Shown here: one piece after another, positions 34,092-45,235 of the stretch | Layout: every line of letters starts with the position of its first letter | Position numbering within the stretch: the first letter of the stretch is position 1 | NCBI GenBank assembly: GCA_020747065.1 | Contig: JAGMVK010000002.1 | Location: forward strand, 2,542,001-2,606,000 | Reading direction: 5' to 3' | Source: Cadophora sp. MPI-SDFR-AT-0126 | Taxonomy: Eukaryota; Ascomycota; Leotiomycetes; Helotiales; Ploettnerulaceae | Length of the DNA stretch: 64,000 nucleotides | Program-made: the position numbers and the translations under genes | Notes under the pieces: model-generated | Seen by the model: the letters and a program-made list of their open reading frames with translations, nothing else | Databases searched by the model: none | What the model was told of the DNA's origin: nothing

Positions 34092-36004
34092 TCTTGACTT
34101 ACTTGCGATAAGAGAAATGAAGATTGGATGGATGACTGGACTTTATGCAGAAATGTCTGGGGTTGCGGCCCGATGGATTCTTGGAAATGTCGGTAAGCAC
34201 AGTGGCTTGACCGGGGCATGGTTGTACTTCCGTACAGGACGCTTTGCGGGGATCTTTATTGGATACTGCGCTGGACGACATTCCCAATCTGGAAAATCTT
34301 GAGGTGAAGCTGAAAGCCACATTCTAGGGAAGACATCACCTTAATATTTGGGCTCGGTTGATTGATTGGTAGGCTATCAGAAAAAGTTGGGAATTCATAG
34401 AACCCACTTAATCGTGGGACTCATCCCACAATTAGGTTTGCCGTTGCCTGCATTTTCATAACCATTTCGCTTTGCTTGATAGCATCCCACGACTTCTCAA
34501 TCATTTCGGAGTACAGCAAATATATCGAAATGTGGATACACTCTCTGGTTCCTGGACCTTGATATTGTTATTAGATAACCTTGAGTAAACAAATCTCTTG
34601 CCGAGATCGCTTAATCCTGCGGAGAGGGGGCGGGGCATCTAACAGCATTGTATTTATTTATTGAGCTGGCTCCTGTCCGAATCATCGCTGAAGAGACTCC
34701 AGCCAATGTGATCGTATCTGTTGTTAGAAATTTAAGCCACGCAAGAAGACTATCAAACGGCCCAATTTGTTGTGCCTGTCATGCTCTTGAATCCCCTGGG
34801 TAGAATGTCGACCGCCAGGACGAAAATTGAAGGAGGGTAAATCTTGACATTTTGATTCGACATAAACAGATGTGGGTTTCTCCTGGAGTAATATCACAAA
34901 CACTCAATAGTCAATGGGCCAAAGGAGCAATTATAACAACTAAATTTAGATGAAATAAATCCAACGAAGGTTAAGATGATCAAAGCCTAGATACATGGTT
35001 GACAATCGGAAGAGGCGTGGTTCTGAACTCGAAAGGGGTAGAATCAGAATCCATTAATATAGGCATTGCCGCACCAGGGTCTTGTGACACCCTCAGTCTC
35101 GTGCGAGAACATATTCAAAATCGACAACCATCCCGCTCACTCACACCACCTGGCTCATTTTCTGCCCCAACGCCTATTGATACAAATCCAAATTGAAGCT
35201 TGTCTCCAAAGCCATCAGACACTGCTTGTGATTGTCGTTGATACTACCTTATTCCTGAAACCGCTCTATCTTTCCAACTGAACATACCATGTTCCATCAA
35301 GACGGGTATGGTACGATTCTAGCACACTGAAGAAGATTTGAAATTGCAATGGTGCGTTTGGACTCCCCGTGTTCAGGTCAGGCCATGCATTGAGGTCGAG
35401 GACCAATTTAACAGAGTCACTTTCCCCTTGAACAGTAGCATCAGAGTGTCTCTCCAGAGACCGTAGGGTATATAACAAAATCTAAACATAGAAGGTCCTT
35501 TTTATGAGGTAAACCAGGAGACTATTGTACGATTACATAGGTTGAGCAGGAACCTGGGCTTCGTGAAGAAAGGATCCGTTACAGAACGTAACCACTCTGT
35601 ACCACGCCAGTATCCGTCCCATCACTCACCAATATGGCCGGAAATGACTGTTGTGGGTCCGTCCCGACCGTGTTCTTAAAGTTGTACCATGAACGGTAAA
35701 TCGAAGGAAATTCGTTCAGCGTCTCCGTCTTCAACGCGTGAAGCATAAAATTCACTTGTATCAAATGTAGAGTGCAGATTCCGAGAGATTCCGAGCTGTG
35801 TTCAAAATATGCATGATGGAAGGACTATTTGTTTATACAATTATTTACTCGCACACAGGTTTGATATGTGTCGTCGCCTTGGCCTACCATGCGTTTCCCT
35901 CGGCTGGTATGATTAGTCATCATTGTGCTTGAGTTACCTCAACACGTCACTTTCACCAAGAGATCATATATCACATCCAGAAGTAGCCATCAAAACACAA
36001 GAAA
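34092..36004. other. Divergent intergenic region
   Basis: 1.9 kb between the P450 and F-box starts. A CCAAT-type box (ATTGG on plus) lies near 34366-34370. Two minus ORFs (35266-35478, 35579-35764) look faintly coding but have no start-to-stop gene structure or motif; possibly remnants. Confidence 0.45.
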
Positions 36005-36622
36005 ATGAAGACAGCTACCCACCCGTCCGAAGACCAGACTCGAACTGCTGCCCAGCAGGTTCTCTCCACCCCCGAACTCCTCGAAATCATCCTCTCGCAA
36101 CTCTCTTTCTGCGACTTGCTTGTGTCTGCGCAGCGAGTTAATCGAGCTTTCAACGCCGTCATAAGCAGATCTCAATCGATACAGAGAGCGCTGTTTTTCC
36201 TGCCAGCTATCGAGCAGGCCGATCCTCAGCCATGTCCATTGCTGCGCGCCTCAAGCACTACAAGATTTGTCGATAGACGAGTAGAGGATTGGATTCAGGT
36301 ACAACGAGATCTCAGGAAGCAAGGCAAGACGGAATATCTCAACGAATGGTTAGATGACTCAGACCTGAAACCGTACCACCGCAATACTGCATCTTCTGCG
36401 AGGAAAGAAGCGATGTCGAGAGAGGAGGCAAGCTGGCGGAGCATGCTGATATTCCAACCACCGATCAAGGAGGTCCATATCGATTCGGGGAAAGGGTGGG
36501 TAGCGTCACAAAATTGGCTGCGCATGGGTGATTTGCATAAGAACGTTGTCACATGTCGACACATTGCGGTCGATCAAAACGGGATAGGAAATCTTCGCGT
36601 TCAACATTACTCCCATGGATGA
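36005..36622 (+). CDS. F-box domain protein
   Basis: Single exon, 205 aa. Residues about 20-65 match the fungal F-box: VLSTPELLEIILSQLSFCDLLVSAQRVNRAFNAVI is the relevant stretch, of which LSTPELLEIILSQL and the RVNRAFNAVI helix are diagnostic. Such proteins bind Skp1 and recruit substrates to SCF ubiquitin ligases. The rest shows no WD40 or LRR; it has W-rich parts (EYLNEWLDD, SWRSMLIFQPP) typical of short fungal F-box proteins with a fixed C-terminal fold of unknown role. Substrate cannot be predicted. It stands alone, with large gaps on both sides. Confidence 0.8.
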   Translation: MKTATHPSEDQTRTAAQQVLSTPELLEIILSQLSFCDLLVSAQRVNRAFNAVISRSQSIQRALFFLPAIEQADPQPCPLLRASSTTRFVDRRVEDWIQVQRDLRKQGKTEYLNEWLDDSDLKPYHRNTASSARKEAMSREEASWRSMLIFQPPIKEVHIDSGKGWVASQNWLRMGDLHKNVVTCRHIAVDQNGIGNLRVQHYSHG

Positions 36623-38140
36623 GAGCGATGGAAGTTCTGCAAATCTCCTGATATGGCATTGGCTGTGAAAGCATATCTTTCACCTTGAACGTGCTTGTTC
36701 AAGTATTCCCGTCACGAAGACCTTTTCCGCAGTCTACGTGTTGGCTGTAGCTGGTGCTATTGGGTCTTACGAAGCCGAGACAACAAGCTATCTGCTATTA
36801 TCGGCAGAGCAGAACGGTCAGCAAGGCAATCCGAAACTGCTGCACACGTTCGGAAGGTCCGTCGGCCGATGTAAAGACTTGCTTACCAGCTGCGGTCCTT
36901 GTTTAATAACGGAGTCTCATAATGGGAACAGGATCTCCGCCGCACTGGCTACTTCACGCAATACAATCACTCTCTTACCCGACAAAATTCTTGGGTTTTT
37001 GTCATGACCCTTTTCAGCCAGAAAGCTATCCGTCGTTATAGTTATCGTTGTGTATCTATGTGCATAAGCTGTTGACACAGTCTCGTCAGCATTCGCATAG
37101 CCGTAAGGGAAGCGAGGCGCGGAATTCGCATGTTCCTGTTGACTTCAATGTGGTACAAAACGAAAGTCTTGTGGCAAAATTATGTGTTGCGGACATGACA
37201 CGCAGCCTCAGAGGATATTCCATGAATTAACAGCATTCGGGTGTCGTATTACTGCTCTTGCAAATGCCAAGACTCCTTTCAAGATGACTTAAGAGTTGTG
37301 ATGTGCTCAGCGTACAAGAAATGCGCCTAGGATGAAAGGAATTCAGACTTTTCGACGACTTTACTTCGGTTTCATCGCGATTACGTTCATGCCCAACAGT
37401 TCTGAACTTTGAATGACTCGAAAAGCGAGTCCTAGTCAAAGTTTTCTCTAGTAATACGTCCAGCGTGTCCTTGAGAGGCGTCTACAAGTGGCAAATCGTC
37501 TCGGCTTCCCCGCCTTCTCGTACGTGCTTACTTTTGACTTTCGTTTCGTGGAGTTCCTATTCGCTGGACTGGTGGAGGTATATCCTAAAACGTGTTTATT
37601 GTGCAACACTCAAAGCCCAAAACCTCATGCCTTGTCCTTGCACTTGATGCAAATGTTTGGATATCCGTCAATCTACTTTAGCCTATGTCTCAGCTGCACG
37701 TCAAAGCTCGTCTAAACAAATGCGTTTCGACGGTAATCAGCCCAGTTGTGAGCGTTTCGCTACCCAACTCTGCCGATAATTCGAGGGTTGAAGGCTCACG
37801 GACATCTGCAGGCTTCAAACTTCAAACCTCGGCAGGGCATGGCATCAAACTCTAACTTAACTCTATTTGCCTCATGCTTGTACAACCGTATATCTCACCT
37901 CCCCGGAGTCCAATGAGAATTTTTAATCCCCACTTTCATCCTGGGCTTCAGATTAATTACCCCTGGTACCCATGTCTCCAATACTATGGGCAACCAACAG
38001 CCAGTGGTGCTGGGGCTTTGACGGTTTCGATGTCCAGATCTGCACCTCCACAATATATATCATATGCCCATTTCTGTGCTCAGTCGTCTACCGATGAATG
38101 CCATTCCTCTCTTCTAGCGTAGCCAATCGTCAACGCCACG
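36623..38140. other. Intergenic, no supported gene
   Basis: Short ORFs on both strands without motifs. The last part is the promoter side of the receptor gene. Confidence 0.5.
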
Positions 38141-39450
38141 ATGACGCTTGATGAAGCTTCATCGACCCTTTCACCCCTTCCAGACGTCCTTTCCCATGGT
38201 CTGGTTGCCGTGTCTACCTTTGGTCTCCTCTCATTCTTCTGCTCTACGTCTCTCTTCTTTTACCTTACCTACCGGCTTATTTCATGGCATGTTCGCGCCG
38301 AAATCAAGTCACCGCCCAATCAGTTCCTCCTCCTGATCTACAATCTTCTCTTGGCCGACATTCAGCAGGCCATAGCCTTTCTCCTCAATATCAGCTCCTT
38401 ACGAGATAATGGCATTATAGTGGGGACGCCGACATGTTGGGCTCAAGGATGGTTTGTCTCAACAGGAGATCTCGCAAGCAGTGTCTTCATCTGCGCAATC
38501 GCCGTGCATACCTTCTTCAGTGTCATCAAGGAATATAGGCTACCTGCAGGTGCTTTCTACTGCTGCATCGCCGGAGCCTGGATTTTCGTGTACGCGATGG
38601 GAGCAATGGGGCCCATCATCCATGGTGACGATTTCTATGTCCGTGCCAGCGCCTGGGTAAGTCTTCTACTCCATCTCCGCGCTCAGTGCTAATCCCCACC
38701 AAGTGCTGGATCAATGAAGCCTATTCCCATGAGCGTCTCTGGCTACATTACTTCTGGATCTTCCTCGCCATGTTCCTAACAGTTATAATCTACTTCGGCA
38801 TCTTCATCTTCCTACACACAGCGCCCCACTCCTACGCAGCACACAAGCACCGCACCGAGCTTGTCCACCACGGCGCCACTCCCCTCATGATCCTCTACCC
38901 GCTCATCTATACCGTCTGCACTGCTCCTCTTGCTGCTGGTCGCATCTACGCTCTTGCAGGGCACGAAGTCCCGCTCGGTTACTTTGTTGTCGCTGGTACA
39001 ATGATCGCGTGTAATGGATGGCTCGATGTCCTGCTTTACGCGAGCACGAGGTCGGATATTGTGTTTAGCGAGGATCCGCCTGGTGACAATACGGGTTTGG
39101 AGACTTTTGCTTTTCTGGGGAAGGGGGCAAAGGGGATGGGGACTGTGACAACTATTGAGGGGGGTTCGCCGCAGAGGAGTAGGAGTGGGAAGGGGAATTT
39201 TAGGAGTAGGTTTGGGAGAGGAGTTAGTGGAGGTGGGAGTGTTAATGAGAGTCAGGAGGTGCTGTATAGATTGGGTGAGATTGGTGTTAAGGGTGAGGTT
39301 ACGGTTACGGTTGATGATGGCCAGGCTCCAAAGGAGACGGTGGGGAGGGGTGGGAAGAAGAGCGGGGCGGTGCAGAGTAGAGGGGGCGAGGAGAATTTGG
39401 AGGATGGGCGGAGTATCAGGAGTGGGAGGAGTCATGATTCTTGGGGGTAG
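38141..39450 (+). CDS. Seven-transmembrane G-protein-coupled receptor-like protein
   Basis: Two exons, 38141-38656 and 38704-39450, 420 aa; the 47-nt intron joins ASAW-CWINEAY in phase 0. Seven hydrophobic segments are visible: LVAVSTFGLLSFF, FLLLIYNLLLADI, ASSVFICAIAVHTFF, FYCCIAGAWIFVYA, YFWIFLAMFLTVII, MILYPLIYTVCTAPL, YFVVAGTMIACNGWL. Cys in PTCWAQGW and the CW of ACWINEAY could form the usual extracellular disulfide. The plan (short N-terminus, long basic Gly/Ser/Arg tail) fits Git3/glucose-sensing or cAMP-receptor-like fungal GPCRs that signal through Galpha to cAMP. Ligand unknown. The last 130 residues, coded by very G-rich DNA, are disordered and full of RS/SR sites, likely phosphorylated. 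Confidence 0.85.
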
Positions 39451-39524
39451 ATGGCTCGGTGGTAGAAGCAGTGGGAGAGGTGATGATTTTATGAAATTAT
39501 GAATGATTCCTGGGAGGCGGTGGG

Positions 39525-39688
39525 CTTTAATGGTTGGTGTTGCTATTGCTACTAGGCAAAGTGGCGCGCAGAAGTGAGTGGTGTTTTGATACCCCAAGGC
39601 TTTCAATGCGATAGACTTCAATGGTCTTTGTTGCTGTTGCTTCTAGGCAAGGCGGAGCAGGGGTGAGCGGTGTTTTGATACCCCGAGG
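39525..39688 (+). repeat. Imperfect tandem duplication, unit about 74 bp, offset 91 bp
   Basis: Copy 1 (39525-39599) and copy 2 (39616-39688) share the cores CTAGGCAA and GGTGTTTTGATACCCC and most bases between. They lie just past the receptor stop codon. Confidence 0.75.
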
Positions 39689-40041
39689 ATTTCTCTACGA
39701 CAGCTTAGTTTTGTCTGAGAATAATGTAGGCATAATCAAGAAGGCCTATGTACTAAACTGCTTGTGACTGTTGAGACTTCCTCCCCGTGTGAATGTGTCT
39801 CTGGAAAAGACTGAGTCGGGATGTTTGGCAATTGGCATTACCCGAGCAATGGCTCTCTTTCTCCACGTTCTCCTGCCTGCTCTTGCGCTTGGTTTGCTTC
39901 CGGGTCCGCCCCACTGTTCCTCGAACGCTTCTCTTCTATCTTTGAATAGATCAATATGGGATAGAATAAAATCCTATCGTAGAAATTGTCAGCCTGAAAA
40001 TCTGAAAACTGCCTCTTCGGTTCAAAATCGTAGCCTTTCAT

Positions 40042-40062
40042 CCCCCCCCCCCCCCCCCCCCC
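40042..40062 (+). repeat. Poly-C tract (21 nt)
   Basis: Uninterrupted run of 21 C followed by pyrimidines, 31 bp from the 3' end of the minus-strand membrane-protein gene. Length may be unreliable in assembly. Confidence 0.9.
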
Positions 40063-40093
40063 TTCCCTTTTCCAATCAAAAAATCATGTGAAA

Positions 40094-40610
40094 CTAAACC
40101 CACAACAAAACAACAACACTAATAGCCGCTCTCGCAATCCTCGGTCCCTTGGGCGGCCTCGGATATGGACTATTCCAATGGCCCGGCTCGAAAATAGCGT
40201 CGAGCAGCAACCACAGCCAGAGCGCGGTTGCTAGACTCGATTTGGCGACTTCGAAGTAGAAGGTGACTGTGGTAGAGGTGGATGTGTTGAGTTGCACGAA
40301 GACGATGAAGATAATCGCGGCGGCGAAGAGGGAGTTGAATGTCGCTGTACTGGATTGATATGAGTAAAGGATGTAGTGGTTAAGAAAGCGGGAGGACACT
40401 CGACTTCACCCATTCTTCTCTTGCTAGGGAAGAGAGGGAAAATTTGATTGGTAGATGAGTTCTGGCTTACATGAAGTCGTAGATGGGCATGTTTGTGTAG
40501 AAGAGAGCTTCTAGAGCCCATTCTCCTAGGATGACCATGGCGGGGAGGGCGACGAGGGCTTGGAATATTCCCACTCCTCGTGCCATTTGTTGGCCAACTG
40601 TACGTGGCAT
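40094..40610 (-). CDS. Small multi-pass membrane protein, family not recognised
   Basis: Two exons, 40610-40471 and 40349-40094, 131 aa; intron of 121 nt (GTAAGC..ATCCAG) joins MPIYDF-ITATFNS in phase 2. The first exon is too short to stand out as an ORF: MPRTVGQQMARGVGIFQALVAL and on to EWALEALFYTNMP. Four hydrophobic segments: FQALVALPAMVILGEW, FNSLFAAAIIFIVFVQL, SLATALWLWLLLDAIF, RAAISVVVLLWV, with a proline-rich loop HWNSPYPRPPKGP before the last. The size and pattern resemble small fungal integral membrane proteins of unknown function; an exact family is not recalled. An additional upstream exon cannot be excluded. Confidence 0.7.
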
Positions 40611-41494
40611 GATGTATAATATCGACAGAACTTCTGGGTCTTAAGGAGAGGAAAAGGATTTGAAGAGAAGGGAAAGGTCGAGACAACGTGATGAAAAGGA
40701 GAGTATTTGACAGGTACCAAATGTGGCAGCCTGGATAAGTGACTTGAGTGCTTGGACGATGTGGATAAGAGAAATGGGGAAATTGGCTGCCTAGGAGCCT
40801 TGATGCTACGTTATGCAAGGAAGGTGATCTCGAGTGATCATTGTGAATCCTTTTGAGCAATATCTCCGTGCAGCGCTGGCTATCTGTGCCGTTGGAGGGA
40901 TTGTGCTTAAGTCGAGAGAGAAAGATGGTAACAGGGTAAGGAGAGAGCGAAGACTAAAAGCACAAAGAAAACGGCTGAGAAGATTTGACCAAGCCACAAC
41001 TAACCGGGAAAACTATTTGACAATATGGGATATAAATTGTCTGTAGCAAAGAGAAGGCGGACACCAGCTGCAAGAGATATGGAGAACTTTCACGAGTCAT
41101 TCGGCGGAGTGTCATGTGATCCATTACATCAGAGTGGCTGAGTGGCTCACCAAGTGCCCGTTAGCGAGACGCTGTTTCTCACCAGAACAAAAAGTCTGCT
41201 TGAATTTTCCCAAAGGCCTTGTCCCATAATATTTACAGTTGAACTCAATTTTAAACAATTTATATTGTCGCTTTGTCATTTGCTTCAATTTGTTCAATTT
41301 CTGTAAAGCCGTATTGCCACCACCAAAACCTCAGCCAATCATAATATTCACGTTGCTAGCGGTTGGGTTATCCTTTGCCCCACTAAAAACAACCCCTCGC
41401 CCCGATAAACTAAACTGACAAAATCTCGAAACCCTCCCAACCACAACCACAACTCCATCCTCTTACACATCTTCAGCCCTCACAACTCGACATC
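40611..41494. other. Divergent intergenic region
   Basis: Promoters of the membrane protein and ARB1. The last 60 bp before ARB1 are C/A-rich with ACAACTCGACATC leader. An overlapping 209-aa minus ORF is a wrong-frame shadow. Confidence 0.5.
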
Positions 41495-43500
41495 ATGGTT
41501 TCAGCATCAAAAGCCGCCCGTGAAGCCAAGAGGGCCGCAGAGGGAAAGCCTGCGAAGAAGACAGTCGCCAGCCGCTCTAAGGCGGGGTCAAAGACTGCTT
41601 CTGGTGCCTCCTCTGTCGCTGGTGACGAAACTCCACCCCTTCTCGATGAGGAGGGAAACCCCCTTCCCGATGATGACCAGCCTGCAACATCTGGAAAGAA
41701 GATGGATGAGGTCAAGAGACTGGCAGCCCAGATGGACAAGCATGGTCTCTCCGACCGTGTCACAACTGGTGTTCTCAGCTCGCTGAAACAGAGCAGAGAT
41801 GTCAAGATTACCTCCGTTTCCCTCGTTTTCCACGGCCGTGTCCTCCTTACTGATACCACCATGGAACTTACATACGGTCGTCGATATGGTCTCCTTGGTG
41901 AGAACGGTTGCGGAAAGTCGACTCTCCTCAAGGCTATCGATAAGCGCGAATACCCTGTCCCAGACCACGTCGATATCTACCTGCTCAACGAGGGTGCACC
42001 ACCAAGTGAACTTGGTGCCCTCGAGTGGGTCGTCAAAGAGGCAGAGAATGAGATGGAGAGACTCGACAAGTTGGCTGAGCAGATCTTGGAAGACGACGGA
42101 CCAGAATCGCCTCTTCTCATGGACCTTTACGAGGTAGGCAATTACCCCACCAATAATTTTTATTTTTGCTAATAAAGTCAGCGTATGGAAACCATGGACC
42201 CCTCTACCTTCGCCACCCGTGCCTCGCAGATTCTCACCGGTCTTGGATTCAACAAGGTTACCATTCAGAAGAAGACGAAGGATATGTCTGGTGGATGGCG
42301 TATGCGCGTGGCTCTGGCCAAGGCTCTCTTCGTCAAGCCATCTCTCCTCCTCCTCGATGACCCTACTGCACATTTGGATTTGGAAGCCTGTGTGTGGTTG
42401 GAAGAATATCTCAAGAAGTGGGACCGAACTCTCGTCCTTGTTTCCCACTCGATGGATTTCCTCAATGGTGTCTGTACCAACATGATCGATATGCGACAAA
42501 AGCAGTTGATCTACTATGGTGGTAACTACGATTCTTACTCGAAGACCCGATCGGAGCAAGAAGTCAACCAGATGAAGGCATACACCAAGCAACAAGACGA
42601 AATTGTCCACATCAAGAAGTTCATTGCCTCCGCTGGTACTTACGCCAATTTGGTCAGACAAGCCAAGTCCCGACAAAAGATTTTGGACAAGATGGAGGCA
42701 GATGGTTTGATCCAAAAGGTCGAGGAGGATCGTGTTTTCACTTTCCGGTTCGCCGACGTCGAGAAGCTCCCTCCCCCAGTTCTTTCTTTCGACGACGTTA
42801 CCTTCTCATACTCTGGTAACCCCAAGGATGATCTCTACAAGCATCTCGATCTCGGTGTGGATATGGACTCCAGAACAGCCTTGGTCGGACCCAACGGTGT
42901 TGGAAAGTCTACCCTTCTCCGGTTGATGACCGGAAAACTCTCACCCACCGGTGGTGTTGTGTCCCGTCACACTCACTTGAAGATGGGTGTCTACAGTCAA
43001 CATTCTGCCGAACAGTTGGACCTGACCAAGTCTGCGCTCGATTTCGTCCGTGACAAATATGCCGATAAGTCCCAGGACTATCAATACTGGAGACAACAAC
43101 TCGGAAAGTACGGTCTCAGTGGTGACTCCCAGACTGCTCTGATGGGTACTTTGTCCGAAGGTCAGAAGTCCAGAATTGTGTTTGCTCTCTTGGCCATTGA
43201 TGGACCGAATATGCTGTTGCTGGACGAGCCTACCAACGGTCTCGATATCCCTACCATTGACAGTTTGGCGGATGCCATCAATGCTTTCACTGGTGGTGTT
43301 GTTGTTGTTTCTCACGATTTCAGGTAAGCTCCCTCCTATTTACCCTCAGTGATGCCCATACTGATGATCGTAGATTGCTCGATAAGATTGCCAAGGACAT
43401 CATGGTGTGCGAGAACCAGACAATCCGCAAATGGCCAGGATCGATCGGAGAGTACAAGAACCACTTGCGAAAGAAGATGATGGCAGCTGGTGCCGTCTAA
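41495..43500 (+). CDS. ARB1: ABC-F ATPase Arb1 (ribosome biogenesis factor)
   Basis: Soluble ABC-F protein, orthologous in pattern to yeast Arb1 and human ABCF2, shuttling between nucleus and cytosol and aiding 40S/60S maturation. Three exons, 41495-42133, 42182-43323, 43374-43500, 635 aa. Joins LYE-RMETMDP and SHDFR-LLDKIA are in phase. The N-terminus is Lys/Ala-rich ([12 protein letters not shown]). ABC1: Walker A GENGCGKS, signature [12 protein letters not shown], Walker [14 protein letters not shown]. The linker carries Arg/Lys-rich helices ([16 protein letters not shown]). ABC2: [30 protein letters not shown], switch His in VVSHDFR. No transmembrane segments. The DDPT in place of DEPT in ABC1 is seen in this subfamily. 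Confidence 0.95.
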
Positions 43501-45235
43501 ATCGGCATCTTCCTTTTCCGGAAAAGACCAAACAAAAGTTGATGCTGCATTTCGGCGACCGTCAGCCAGTCATATAGCTTAGCTCTTGTAGTGGGTAGGC
43601 TGAGGTTGCATTTGGATGCTGGGTCTCTCATTAGCATGGGAAGGAAGCATTACTACCTACCGACTACATCACCTTATATGAGGGCTGGATACGCCGATGG
43701 CGGGGATAGAATGTTGTGCTTTAGAGGCGTACTGTTGAATCAATTATCGTTGAATCTGCATTGAGGAGCATGCGAATGAAACTGTGCTTTCAGACTTAGA
43801 AATCTCATAAACAAACACTTCTGGCAGGTTCGTCGGGGTCGATATCGTGACATCCACGTGACCAAAGATGCTCGCTCTATTTGGTAGGACTCCGCCTGTT
43901 GACGGATCGTTTATTTTCTTCATATCGTGGAAATGATCCTTCCTTCAAGCTCTCCTATGGATTGTGACATCAGTATTCACCTTCAATTGTATTGCTTCCT
44001 CCTGAAAACTCTTCCGCCTTTCATCAAATCCGAATATTGGCTTTTTTTTCGAACCCCAGACCTCAGCCATACTCTGTCCGGTCTAGCCTCTTGGATGAGA
44101 TCCTGGCCTAGTCTAGTGGAGTGGACCCAGACATCCATCCCTCGCTTCCTGGGCCCACACCCGCCCGCCTCTCGGGGCTTGATGGGGCTGGAGCTGGCTG
44201 CTGGAATAATGGAATGGGAGAAACAAGAACGAGACAGCCAACAATGCAAAACGTAAGTCCGACTCCCCGAGTCGTCGGTGCATCAGGAGGGAGCGAACGT
44301 AGATGCAGATGAATTTACCAAAGAAAAGATACCGACTCTTAAAGTAAAGATACTTTCCATTGAGCGACTTGTTGCTTGCTTACTCCAATAAATGCGCGTA
44401 TGCAGGGGTAGGCGCACAGCCAATAGCCGCAAGCAACTTATCGTCATACCAATCTTGAGATGTGTGGAGAGAAGAGGAAGGAGAGAGAGGAGGACCTGAG
44501 GGAAGAGGGAAGAGGGAAAACCATGAGATGGGGCGGTATCGCGCGCTGATTTCGGCAAAGCAACTGGACAGAGCCAAAACTATCAATTATCCATCAACAG
44601 CCCCTTTCTACTATGTCTTCATCTGCATTGCTATTCGACGGACCGATATATTCCGGAATCGCCCATCCCCGCCGCCGCGTCAAAGTCGCGAAGTATTGGG
44701 GCGACATCTCCAACATCCATACTTCTCAGAAGCAAAGCCAGCCGACCAGCCAGCAGCAGAAGGCTTGTGCCGTGATATGATAATTTAGTTCGCCTCTGAC
44801 AACCAAGTATCATCCGCGCACTGCACCCTCACAAGCCTGCCCACACGCCCACTCGCACTCACCATTCTTGCCTACGCATTCATTCATCCATCCATCCATT
44901 CATCGACTTGTAGGCGGGCTGATTCAAACACCAAGCTTCGTTCGCATTGCATCGAATCCATCTCCCCTTCCCTTTCAACATCTGGCTTTCCCATCCCATC
45001 CATTCCCAGAACAGATTCCATTCCACCGGCCAACAATCAATTATTCAATCAAACATCCTTTCATCAACACCAACCCACATCCTCTGCCAGCCTTCATTGT
45101 CGCTCGCTCGTAATGCTTCTCTTGTAATTCTATCCATCGCATTTGCCCGTCGCCGTGTAGCCGACATCTGCGAAGCATCAGAACATACATCTATGGAGCG
45201 CCAGTGCTTTTACACTTGAATTTGCGAAGGTAGTG
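43501..45235. other. Intergenic; long leader of INO80
   Basis: ARB1 3' flank, then about 1.3 kb without a supported gene. From about 44800 the plus strand is C/T/A-rich, with CATC repeats at 44881-44905, typical of a long 5' UTR. Small ORFs there are low-complexity. Confidence 0.5.

Larger units (their letters stand above)
39451..40093. other. Intergenic with imperfect tandem repeat and poly-C
   Basis: Convergent 3' flanks of the receptor and the small membrane protein. Contains the duplicated 73-75-bp unit and the C21 tract listed separately. Confidence 0.6.

Noticed and set aside
38812..39621. 269-aa minus-strand ORF
   Set aside because: Antisense to the receptor's G-rich tail; Pro/Thr/Leu-rich composition is the complement of Gly/Arg codons.
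40231..40860. 209-aa minus-strand ORF over the small membrane protein
   Set aside because: Low-complexity Ser/His/Pro composition; the alternative two-exon model gives membrane helices and correct phase.
41588..42715. 375-aa open frame on the minus strand
   Set aside because: Lies entirely antisense to ARB1, whose frame has full ABC-F motifs; His/Leu-rich shadow composition.
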